A stretch of 7,023 nucleotides of DNA from an uncultured Thermoproteales archaeon (GTDB lineage Archaea; Thermoproteota; Thermoprotei; Thermoproteales; Thermoproteaceae), in assembly GCA_946480885.1 (NCBI GenBank), contig CAMLLK010000048.1, forward strand, positions 1 to 7,023, in the 5' to 3' direction. This document shows positions 1-4,921 of this stretch, in pieces. The position numbers were made by a program, and so were the translations under genes. The notes beneath the pieces are model-generated. The model did no database searches. It was given only the letters and a program-made list of their open reading frames with translations, and was not told the origin of the DNA. Positions within the stretch are counted from its first letter, which is position 1. Each line of letters starts with the position of its first letter.

Positions 1-133
1 CCCAATGCGCCACCTTGATCCAGCGGTCCACCAGCGGCGTGTCTGGCTTGATGTATACGCCGTCGGGGGCGTGCTCCACTATGAACTCCCAGCGCCGGCC
101 TCCCCACCAATCGGGCTCGCCCTCGGCAGTCAC
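1..133 (-). CDS. Partial hypothetical protein, N-terminal 44 residues
   Basis: The minus strand opens with GTG at 133 and stays open to the left edge, so only the first 44 residues are visible and the gene continues outside. GTG is the first possible start after an in-frame TGA six codons upstream. The visible part is acidic and rich in Trp (it begins MTAEGEPDWWGGRRWEF), has no signal peptide or membrane segment, and shows strong G/C preference at third codon positions, as expected for real coding DNA here. A TATA-like box (163-168) lies 30-35 bases upstream, so it may be transcribed on its own with a very short leader, or as the second gene after the membrane protein at 163-495. I do not recognise the family. 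The evidence for coding is good; function is unknown. Confidence 0.6.
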   Translation of the reverse strand, partial: MTAEGEPDWWGGRRWEFIVEHAPDGVYIKPDTPLVDRWIKVAHW

Positions 134-156
134 AAAATCCTTACTTCAAAGAAGAC

Positions 157-168
157 TATAGCTTAAAA
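157..168 (-). promoter_or_regulatory. TATA-box promoter of the left-edge gene
   Basis: Read on the minus strand this is TTTTAAGCTATA, an archaeal box A-like element placed 24-35 bases before the GTG at 133. It overlaps the stop codon of the upstream membrane protein gene. The same 12 bases occur in the carbonic anhydrase promoter (4890-4901). No Shine-Dalgarno is seen, so a near-leaderless transcript is inferred. Confidence 0.4.
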
Positions 169-495
169 CCATTTCTCCAGCAGTTTATAAACAACTCCGT
201 AGCCCAGAGACATAACGCCGAAAAAGGCTATGGCGACAGCCAACGCCGTAGTGAAGTACCCGCCCTCAACCGTTACTCTGCCGCCTAGTAACAACGCCGC
301 TATTAACAGCGACAGTAGAATTGCAGTTAAGACGCCGAAGATGACAAGGGCTTGTGTAAACGGCCCCCTGTTACGCAGAAATATCCCCACGACCACTGCC
401 ACAACGACGAACAAGGCCACGGTAAGAGGATCGGAAATTCTCAAAGCCACGGCCGCCGCGGCGGGGACGACCGCCGAAATCAGAGGCCTCAACAT
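163..495 (-). CDS. Small hypothetical integral membrane protein
   Basis: A 110-residue protein made almost entirely of hydrophobic helices. Likely membrane segments are at about residues 4-19, 22-40, 47-71 and 81-103, with a short basic loop (RNR, 41-43) between the second and third and a charged C-terminus (KLLEKWF). By the positive-inside rule the 41-43 loop and the C-terminus are probably cytoplasmic. No catalytic motif, Cys pair or conserved signature is visible, and I do not recognise the family. The ATG at 495 is preferred because a TATA-like element lies about 20-29 bases upstream (515-524); another ATG at 500 is out of frame. The gene is followed 29 bases later by the left-edge gene on the same strand, so the two could share a transcript. 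The overlapping plus-strand frames at 230-517 and 352-597 are shadows of this gene. Confidence 0.75.
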   Translation of the reverse strand: MLRPLISAVVPAAAAVALRISDPLTVALFVVVAVVVGIFLRNRGPFTQALVIFGVLTAILLSLLIAALLLGGRVTVEGGYFTTALAVAIAFFGVMSLGYGVVYKLLEKWF

Positions 496-514
496 GCCAT
501 TAAAAACGTCCAGC

Positions 515-524
515 TAATAAAAAC
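515..524 (-). promoter_or_regulatory. TATA-box promoter of membrane protein gene
   Basis: On the minus strand this reads GTTTTTATTA, a good crenarchaeal box A match, 20-29 bases before the ATG at 495. The position fits a leaderless mRNA starting at or next to the start codon. Confidence 0.5.
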
Positions 525-543
525 ATTATACAAATCACTTGTT

Positions 544-555
544 GAAAGCGCTTTC
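544..555. promoter_or_regulatory. Perfect 12-bp palindrome, possible operator
   Basis: GAAAGCGCTTTC is a perfect inverted repeat without spacer in the AT-rich region between the divergent genes at 495 (minus) and 671 (plus). It sits about 20 bases upstream of the minus-strand TATA-like box. Archaeal dimeric HTH regulators (Lrp, TrmB and MarR-like types) often bind such palindromes, so an operator role is possible. The regulator is unknown and the role is inference. Confidence 0.3.
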
Positions 556-562
556 GGTGTAA

Positions 563-655
563 ATGAAAGAATTCCAAAAAACTCAGTACTTAAATGAAAT
601 AATTACATTAGATACAGGAGATAATACTTCATTCATTCATTCCTTAAAAGCATAG
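563..655 (+). CDS. Possible 30-residue micro-ORF upstream of the peptide gene
   Basis: An ATG-started frame of 30 codons (begins MKEFQKTQYLNEI) ends in TAG 15 bases before the ATG at 671. It is polar, has no Cys and no hydrophobic segment. A weak AT-rich element (about 524-531) lies roughly 35 bases upstream. The region is AT-rich and the frame contains the TATA-like box used by the next gene, so it may simply be a chance open frame in a promoter region. It is recorded because it directly precedes an unusual small secreted peptide. I see no evidence of function. Confidence 0.15.
   Translation: MKEFQKTQYLNEIITLDTGDNTSFIHSLKA
642..650 (+). promoter_or_regulatory. TATA-box promoter of the small Cys-rich peptide gene
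   Basis: CCTTAAAAG is centred about 24 bases before the ATG at 671, the spacing expected for a leaderless archaeal transcript. There is no Shine-Dalgarno in between (only an A-rich stretch). Confidence 0.5.
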
Positions 656-670
656 GAAAGTTCAAAAAAC

Positions 671-859
671 ATGGCAACGGTAGAAAAAATAAAGAGATTA
701 GAGAGAATGGCAAAATACGCGCCAGCGGCAGCCACACTGGCGTTAATAGGAATAAGCCAATTTGCAAACGCGATGAGTATCTCTCCTAATGAGATATGTT
801 TTGATGGATGGTGTATTAGGATTTGTGGGCGGATAGGACCCTTTGAGATTTGCTTGTAA
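671..859 (+). CDS. Small secreted four-cysteine peptide precursor, hypothetical
   Basis: A 62-residue product with three visible parts. Residues 1-16 are highly charged (MATVEKIKRLERMAKY). Residues 17-34 form a hydrophobic core ending in the A-x-A motif ANA, a plausible signal peptidase I site after Ala34. Residues 35-62 would be the mature peptide, 28 residues with Cys43, Cys48, Cys52 and Cys61 (spacing C-x4-C-x3-C-x8-C). Four Cys in 20 residues suggest two disulfides, a metal site or a modified peptide; hyperthermophilic Thermoproteales are known to favour disulfides. The ATG at 671 fits a TATA-like box at 642-650. The codons are more AT-rich than those of the neighbours. Downstream, 29 bases away, is an ABC permease with its own box A. 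I do not recognise the family. It could be a bacteriocin- or RiPP-like precursor, a small secreted disulfide peptide or a membrane-anchored peptide; the choice is open. Confidence 0.6.
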   Translation: MATVEKIKRLERMAKYAPAAATLALIGISQFANAMSISPNEICFDGWCIRICGRIGPFEICL

Positions 860-863
860 CAAT

Positions 864-872
864 CTTAAAATA
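864..872 (+). promoter_or_regulatory. TATA-box promoter of the permease-radical SAM pair
   Basis: CTTAAAATA lies in the 29-base gap after the peptide gene, centred about 21 bases before the GTG at 889. The placement matches the other leaderless promoters in the window and suggests that the permease and radical SAM genes can be transcribed independently of the peptide gene. Confidence 0.45.
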
Positions 873-888
873 AGGTATATTTTTTCAC

Positions 889-1902
889 GTGCTTTCTATT
901 TACTCTGTATATGCCGAGGAGAGGAGGGGGTTAATAGTGGGGATATTCCTCACGGCCTTCCTCTCCACCCTTGCGTTGACTGCGGCATTTGCCTTTTGGG
1001 ATCTCGGCGGCGCTCTGGCGGCGGAGCTGAGGGATTTGTTGGGCTTGGGGCGGTACGTCATTATGTCCCAGGAGGGGGCTGGGCTGACGTGGGCCGACGT
1101 GGCTAAGGCCGCGGCCGCCGTGTGCTCCGACAGGTCGTACGGGGTGACTTACCTCCCGCTGAAAATAGCGTATTTAAACGGCACTGAGCGCTGGGTCACT
1201 GCCGCTTTTCTCCCGCGGTGGGCAATGGAGGGAATTGCATTGCTGGAAGTGGCGGCATCACAGGCCTTGGCCAGAGAGGGCGATATGCTATACGCCTACA
1301 TATCTGGGAAGCCCCTCCTTGTGACAGTGGCTAGGGCCCTAAGGGGCCAGATTTACGTGCCGGGCCTCTCCGCCGATTTGTATTTAGACTCAGACCTCAT
1401 CGGCGCCTCTCATTTCAACGTCATAGTTGTCGAAAAGGGGAGTTGCGGTAGTGTCGAGGATTTAAGGGCCCTCTTCCCCGGGGCTGTTGTGTTAGACACA
1501 GACGCGCTCCTCACTGCCTTTTGGGGCCAGCTGTTAATATACTTGGCCGGTGCGGCCGTTGTGGCGGCCTCTGCCACCGCCGCAGTGGCGGCCATGAGCT
1601 ACGCCTTGGCCACATCGGCGCTACAAGCCCATTGGAAAGACTTTGCCATTATGAGAGTACTCGGCATGAGGAAGCGGCAGTTATTGGCGCTGGCCGCCTT
1701 GTTGTTCTACACGCCCGCCTTGTCGGGGGTCGTCGCCGCGGCGTTTTTGGCGGGGGGAATAGAAGTTGAGGGGCTGGGGGGCATGGCCTACAGCGCAATT
1801 AAAGCCGCGGCAGTGGTTGGCGCCTCCTCGGCGCTTCCCCTCTTCCCAGCGTTTAGAAGGCTGTACTCCATGCATCCAGTGGAGGCCTTGAGGCATGAGT
1901 AG
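889..1902 (+). CDS. FtsX/MacB-like ABC transporter permease
   Basis: A 337-residue membrane protein with the plan of FtsX-type permeases: one N-terminal membrane helix (about 14-36), a large extracytoplasmic domain (37-205), then three helices (about 210-237, 264-289, 298-320). The C-terminal half carries the family hallmarks: a cytoplasmic loop with a coupling-helix-like stretch (MRVLGMRKRQLLAL, 255-268) after TM2, and the ending HPVEALRHE typical of these proteins. Such permeases work with a separate LolD/MacB-type ATPase, moving lipids or peptides or transmitting mechanical force; no ATPase is encoded in this window, so the partner must lie elsewhere. The GTG at 889 is the first start after an in-frame TAA at 871 and sits just behind a box A. 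Cys79 and Cys186 in the outer domain could pair. The stop overlaps the radical SAM gene by 8 bases, implying coupled translation. Substrate unknown; the upstream secreted peptide is one candidate. Confidence 0.8.
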   Translation: MLSIYSVYAEERRGLIVGIFLTAFLSTLALTAAFAFWDLGGALAAELRDLLGLGRYVIMSQEGAGLTWADVAKAAAAVCSDRSYGVTYLPLKIAYLNGTERWVTAAFLPRWAMEGIALLEVAASQALAREGDMLYAYISGKPLLVTVARALRGQIYVPGLSADLYLDSDLIGASHFNVIVVEKGSCGSVEDLRALFPGAVVLDTDALLTAFWGQLLIYLAGAAVVAASATAAVAAMSYALATSALQAHWKDFAIMRVLGMRKRQLLALAALLFYTPALSGVVAAAFLAGGIEVEGLGGMAYSAIKAAAVVGASSALPLFPAFRRLYSMHPVEALRHE

Positions 1903-2989
1903 AGCCGTTTATTCGTGGCCTGCACCGGTTTACAAGCCAGGAGAATACTTGTTAAAACTGCCTAACGTGAGGGAGTCGCCGTATCAAACGCGGGAAGAGG
2001 GCGGCTCAGTTGTCTGCACTCTCTGTCACAGGCGCTGTAGGCTGCCGCCCGGCAAGATAGGCGCATGCGGCATGAGGTTTAACCTCGGCGGTAGGCTGTA
2101 CACGGCGGCTTACGGACTGTTGACAGCCGCCGAGTCTAGGCCGATGGAAATAAAGCCATTGTACCACTTCTACCCCGGGACTTCCGCTGTTACAATAAGC
2201 ACGTGGGGCTGTAACTTCCCGTGTGCTTGGTGTCAAAACTGGCATTTGAGCAAGACGGCGTCGCCGGCTGGCGCCTACGTCCCGCCCAAGAGAGTTGTGG
2301 AGTGGGCCCTGGAGAACGGGGATTCAGGTGTCAACGTGAGTTTCAACGAGCCAACTCTTTTGGCTGAATACGCCGAGGAGGTCTTCAGGCTAGCCCGTGC
2401 CCGGGGCCTCCACGCCTCTATTAATACCAACGGCTACCTCACTGAGGAGGCGGTGAGGAGACTTGCCGAGGCGGGCATGGAGGGGATGAACATCGATATT
2501 AAGGGCGGGAGGGAGACGTATAGAAGGTGGCTCGCCGCGAATTTCGACAAGTTCCTCTCCACAGCCCGCCACGCGAAGGGCATGGGAATACACGTCGAGT
2601 TTACCTACCTGGTCATCCCGGGCGTAAACGACCACGAGGCGGAGGAGGTAATTGAGGCGGTGGCCTCCTTCGGCCGGGAGACTCCTCTCCACATAACCGC
2701 CTACTACCCGGCACATAAGCTCTTCAACCCGCCCACGCCCCCGGAACTCCTCGAAGAGCTGTGGCGCAGGGCGAGGAGAGAGCTGGACTACGTCTACGTG
2801 GGCAACGTCCCGGGACACCCTGGCCAGCACACCTACTGCCCAAGGTGCGGCTACGCCGTGATAAAGAGGGCGGGAGACAGGGCTGTGAAAATAGAATTGG
2901 CACAGGGGAGGTGTCCCAAGTGCGGCTGGGAGATTCCCATTAGAGGAAAGCCGGGAAAATACGGACGGCTCTACCGCTCGTTTATATAA
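1895..2989 (+). CDS. amrS: AmmeMemoRadiSam-type radical SAM protein (AmrS-like)
   Basis: A 364-residue radical SAM protein, often annotated in archaea as a pyruvate formate-lyase activating enzyme homologue. In order: a Cys-rich N-terminal module (Cys41, Cys44, Cys48, Cys58; CTLCHRRC), the AmrS-typical stretch PMEIKPLYHFYPG (83-95), the [4Fe-4S]/SAM motif C-x3-C-x2-C (Cys106, Cys110, Cys113; WGCNFPCAWCQNW), a TIM-barrel core with VSFNEPT (148-154), NTNGY (177-181) and MNIDIKG (198-204), then YVGNVPGH (301-308) and a C-terminal zinc ribbon (Cys315, Cys318, Cys340, Cys343). This arrangement and length match the AmmeMemoRadiSam family; its AMMECR1 and Memo partners are not in the window and the reaction is not settled. 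The ATG at 1895 overlaps the permease stop, suggesting coupling. A GTG at 1967 would give an N-terminus closer to the usual family length, so the start is uncertain. There is no sign of a PFL-type partner. The long minus-strand frame at 2390-3043 is a shadow. Confidence 0.9.
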   Translation: MSRAVYSWPAPVYKPGEYLLKLPNVRESPYQTREEGGSVVCTLCHRRCRLPPGKIGACGMRFNLGGRLYTAAYGLLTAAESRPMEIKPLYHFYPGTSAVTISTWGCNFPCAWCQNWHLSKTASPAGAYVPPKRVVEWALENGDSGVNVSFNEPTLLAEYAEEVFRLARARGLHASINTNGYLTEEAVRRLAEAGMEGMNIDIKGGRETYRRWLAANFDKFLSTARHAKGMGIHVEFTYLVIPGVNDHEAEEVIEAVASFGRETPLHITAYYPAHKLFNPPTPPELLEELWRRARRELDYVYVGNVPGHPGQHTYCPRCGYAVIKRAGDRAVKIELAQGRCPKCGWEIPIRGKPGKYGRLYRSFI

Positions 2990-3008
2990 CCCCCGCGCCG
3001 ATTGAGCT

Positions 3009-3027
3009 AAGAGCAATAACTCTTTTT
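3009..3027 (+). terminator. Probable terminator after the radical SAM gene
   Basis: A weak 5-bp hairpin (AAGAG, loop CAATAA, CTCTT) runs into five T at 3023-3027, 20 bases after the stop codon. Archaeal termination relies mainly on the T-tract. A second T-run (3048-3053) lies just downstream and could serve as backup. Confidence 0.4.
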
Positions 3028-3141
3028 CCCCCGGAGGCGCCATATGCTTTTTTGCGGCGCTCTGATCTTACTGGCGACCCCCGGCTGCCGCTGGATGTAC
3101 AGGCAGAGCCCAATGCCCGTTGCAAACGCTTCCCAGCGCCA

Positions 3142-3151
3142 AATTTTATAA
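3142..3151 (+). promoter_or_regulatory. Remnant promoter of the broken PaREP1 gene
   Basis: AATTTTATAA is a strong box A match about 32-41 bases before the ATG at 3183, which would give a short leader. A purine-rich stretch (3161-3170, GGGAGTGAAG) in that leader could act as a ribosome binding site. The promoter looks intact although the gene is broken. The rest of the gap (3028-3141) has only short open frames on both strands, none convincing. Confidence 0.4.
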
Positions 3152-3182
3152 CGTAAAAAAGGGAGTGAAGTGTAGAGCTGGA

Positions 3183-3618
3183 ATGCCCTGGCGGGAGTTG
3201 GCTAAGTATAATGAGGGGAGTTTGGCCGGGGCGAAGTACGGGGCGGGGCTAAAACCCCCGGAGGCCGGCCTTTATAAAAACGCCGCTGGATAGGCATTTC
3301 AAGCGTTTAAAGGGGCTCTAGCGGCCGGGCGCAGGGACTATAAGGCGCGTAAATACGCCGTCATCAAAAGGCTTAAAGGCGGGAAGAGGGTAGAGTATGT
3401 AGACAGGCTTGCTATTATAACGGGGCTTCTCTTAGGAAATCGCAAGGGATCTCTCGGCGCTGGAGGAGGCAGAACTACTGCACTACGCCAACACCGCCCT
3501 CAATCTCAGCGAATTCCAATACAACGGTAGCGGCGCGCTGAGCAGGCGTGCAAGACTGAAATCCGTAGAGGAGGACGTAGCGGCGTTTGCGCGTTATGTC
3601 ATTAGAAAAGGCGCCTAG
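3183..3618 (+). pseudogene. Broken PaREP1-family gene
   Basis: Read from the ATG at 3183 the frame gives MPWRELAKYNEGSLAGAKYG and runs to an in-frame TAG at 3291-3293 (codon 37), where intact relatives have Lys in NAAGKAFQA. Past the TAG the same frame continues AFQAFKGALAAG and on to about 3432; then the reading must shift by one base (at 3432-3436) to continue EIARDLSALEEAELLHYANT and ALNLSEFQYNGSG, ending at TAG 3616-3618. Conceptually joined, this is about 145 codons, near the usual length of the family. Both the N-terminal W-x-E-L-A-K-Y motif and the C-terminal ALNLxEFQYNG motif are PaREP1 hallmarks, and the intact minus-strand gene at 3681-4217 has matching segments. One nonsense mutation and one frameshift make a functional product unlikely. 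Sequencing error could explain one but hardly both. The PaREP1 family is expanded in Pyrobaculum genomes and has no proven function. Confidence 0.8.
3279..3304 (+). repeat. Inverted repeat arm, PaREP1 copy 1
   Basis: This 26-base piece of the broken PaREP1 gene matches the reverse complement of 4066-4091 in the intact gene at 23 of 26 positions. It covers the conserved NAAGKAFQA coding segment. One of the three mismatches is the A-to-T change that makes the TAG stop. It reflects shared ancestry of the two genes rather than a mobile element end. Confidence 0.6.
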
Positions 3619-3631
3619 ATACCCGGCCGGC

Positions 3632-3654
3632 ACCCCTTAGGCGCAACAAGGGGT
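3632..3654. terminator. Hairpin between convergent PaREP1 genes
   Basis: ACCCCTT and AAGGGGT form a perfect 7-bp stem around a 9-base loop (3639-3647), located 14 bases after the stop of the broken gene and 27 bases after the end of the convergent intact gene. It could act as a bidirectional terminator, although no long T-tract follows on either strand, so the role is tentative. Confidence 0.35.
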
Positions 3655-3680
3655 ACACAACAGACGAAGGCGAGGATGAT

Positions 3681-4217
3681 CTATAATTTGAGTGCTTTCA
3701 GTGCCCTTTCGAGTTCCTCACTCCACTGGACTCTTTGCCTCAATGCCTCAACGCGCTTAGCCAGTTCTTTCAGAAGCAACACGACGTCTCTAGCCGCCTC
3801 CTCTCTGTTGCGGTATTTGCTCAACGCCATGTCCGGGTCTGGGCCGTGGTATTGATAATCGTGGAGATCAAGCGCCTTGTCAGTGCCGAAAGAAATGCCC
3901 CCATGTCCCACCTCCTCCAACATTTGTGACAACGCCTTTATTCTCCCAGTGGGCACTCTCGGCACTGCTGTGGATTCAAGCCAGCGCCTCTCCTCCTCCG
4001 TCTTTACAACGGCCTTAAGTTTTTCTAACTCCAACCGGAGGAGAGCCGCCAGCAGAGCCCGCCATGCTTGAAAAGCCTTCCCAGCGGCGTTTCTCACAAG
4101 CCCCCTCTCAAGAAACTCCAAAGCAAGACGCCCCTCCACCAGAGCCTCTAACAAACGCGCAGAGACATAGCCCTCAGTCGACGGCTTGGGAAGGGGTTTT
4201 TCAAGTAGTTTCTCCAC
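3681..4217 (-). CDS. PaREP1-family protein, intact
   Basis: A 178-residue, largely helical, charged protein. The family signatures are visible: an N-terminal helix pair (SARLLEALVEGRLALEFLERG, about 19-39, in the usual place), the conserved RNAAGKAFQAWRALLAALL (42-60), and the C-terminal ALDLHDYQYHGPDPD (115-129) followed by a helix with EEAARDVVLLLKELAKR. From memory Pfam places PaREP1 with the HEPN/nucleotidyltransferase C-terminal helical bundles, but the R-x4-6-H RNase motif of active HEPN toxins is not evident and no MNT partner gene is adjacent. The start is a GTG at 4217; there is no ATG or other good start before the in-frame TAA further upstream, and a box A (4234-4242) lies 17-25 bases before it. 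No signal peptide or membrane segment, so probably cytoplasmic. It converges on the broken PaREP1 copy. Function unknown. Confidence 0.85.
   Translation of the reverse strand: MEKLLEKPLPKPSTEGYVSARLLEALVEGRLALEFLERGLVRNAAGKAFQAWRALLAALLRLELEKLKAVVKTEEERRWLESTAVPRVPTGRIKALSQMLEEVGHGGISFGTDKALDLHDYQYHGPDPDMALSKYRNREEAARDVVLLLKELAKRVEALRQRVQWSEELERALKALKL
4066..4091 (-). repeat. Inverted repeat arm, PaREP1 copy 2
   Basis: Partner of 3279-3304 in opposite orientation, 23 of 26 bases identical, inside the codons for the conserved NAAGKAFQA segment of the intact PaREP1 gene. Confidence 0.6.
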
Positions 4218-4233
4218 ATATTGATCATCGTTG

Positions 4234-4242
4234 TTATTTTTA
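4234..4242 (-). promoter_or_regulatory. TATA-box promoter of the intact PaREP1 gene
   Basis: On the minus strand this reads TAAAAATAA, about 17-25 bases before the GTG at 4217, consistent with a leaderless or near-leaderless mRNA. Between this box and the end of the carbonic anhydrase gene (4243-4368) I see only an imperfect 14-base palindrome (4314-4327, CGGACTCGAGCCCG). Confidence 0.45.
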
Positions 4243-4368
4243 TGCTTAACGACCTCGACCGACAGTTAGGCGCTTCATGCTTCAAATTACCGCGTCTCTA
4301 GGCCGTAGCGGGGCGGACTCGAGCCCGTGTAGTAGTTTATTACAAGCCCTCCAATGTGCCGCCGGTTT

Positions 4369-4875
4369 TTATGGGGATTTGCAGACTGGTATTAAAGCCG
4401 GTCCGTCTAAATCGTAGTAGTAGCCCTCGACCTCTGCCCCCAGCTCTCTTAGCTTTTCACACGCGATTTTCACGTTTTCCACCTCCGCCTTTCTCAAGTC
4501 CCCGCCAGCCCTCTTGACTGCCTCGTTTAACTGGGCGGCGAGAGAAGGCGGCGCCTCGCCTTTAAAGGCCAGCTCAACCGCGCCGCAACGTTTGTGTCCA
4601 ATTACGTATATCTTCTTGACGCCGAGTTTTTCAACTGCGAATTTCAACGAGTCGTATACGGCGTCTGTGACCACGTTGCCTGCTATTCTCACGACGAACA
4701 TGCCGCCAATATTTGAGAGAGTCAGCAACTCGGGGGAGAGGCGAGAGTCTGAACAAGTCAAAACTGCACACCGCGGCGATTGGCGGCTGACAGTGGCCTT
4801 TATTCTCGCCAAAATGCTCTCGGCGGTTAAAGCCCCGGCTCCGTTTAATAAATTTCTAAAACCCTCGAGGCACAT
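4369..4875 (-). CDS. Beta-class carbonic anhydrase, Cab-like
   Basis: A 168-residue enzyme for the reversible hydration of CO2 to bicarbonate, cytoplasmic and zinc-dependent. The zinc ligands and catalytic dyad of the beta class are all present: Cys41 with Asp43 and Arg45 in TCSDSRLSPE, and His94 with Cys97 in VIGHKRCGAV. The strand FVVRIAGNVV (60-69) before the active-site helix is also typical. The length matches the short Cab-type archaeal enzymes, which lack the N-terminal extension of plant and bacterial forms. The ATG at 4875 is backed by a box A 21-26 bases upstream and no Shine-Dalgarno. The gene stands alone on its strand between the PaREP1 gene and the start-less frame at 4922-5167. 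In Thermoproteales, bicarbonate is a substrate of PEP carboxylase in the dicarboxylate/4-hydroxybutyrate cycle, so a role in carbon fixation is a reasonable inference. Confidence 0.95.
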   Translation of the reverse strand: MCLEGFRNLLNGAGALTAESILARIKATVSRQSPRCAVLTCSDSRLSPELLTLSNIGGMFVVRIAGNVVTDAVYDSLKFAVEKLGVKKIYVIGHKRCGAVELAFKGEAPPSLAAQLNEAVKRAGGDLRKAEVENVKIACEKLRELGAEVEGYYYDLDGPALIPVCKSP

Positions 4876-4889
4876 AATTCGACGTATGT

Positions 4890-4901
4890 TATAGCTTAAA
4901 A
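4890..4901 (-). promoter_or_regulatory. TATA-box promoter of carbonic anhydrase
   Basis: The minus strand reads TTTTAAGCTATA; its TTTTAA core lies 21-26 bases before the ATG at 4875, the right spacing for a leaderless transcript. The identical 12-mer is present in the promoter at 157-168. Confidence 0.5.
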
Positions 4902-4921
4902 GCGTTATTGCCTGGATATAG

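Noticed and set aside
625..642. Short ATTC tandem repeats
   Set aside because: Only about three copies of a tetranucleotide in AT-rich DNA; not enough to call a functional repeat.
2390..3043. Long minus-strand open frame (217 codons) opposite the AmrS gene
   Set aside because: It lies antisense to a clearly conserved radical SAM protein, has no recognisable motif, and arises from the codon bias of the real gene.
3044..3151. Plus-strand 35-codon frame beginning MLFCGALILLATPGC, resembling a lipoprotein signal
   Set aside because: It is very short, has little after the Cys, runs into the PaREP1 promoter, and T-runs in its start look like terminator sequence. A start-less minus-strand frame covers the same bases, so neither is convincing.
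3140..4260. PaREP1 pair as a mobile element
   Set aside because: No transposase, no terminal inverted repeats at the outer borders and no target duplication are visible; the inverted similarity is confined to coding segments.
4311..4345. tRNA-like stretch (minus strand GGGCTCGAGTCC resembling a T-arm)
   Set aside because: The flanking bases do not form a proper T stem, and no D-arm, anticodon arm or acceptor stem can be folded around it. It is better described as an imperfect palindrome at 4314-4327.
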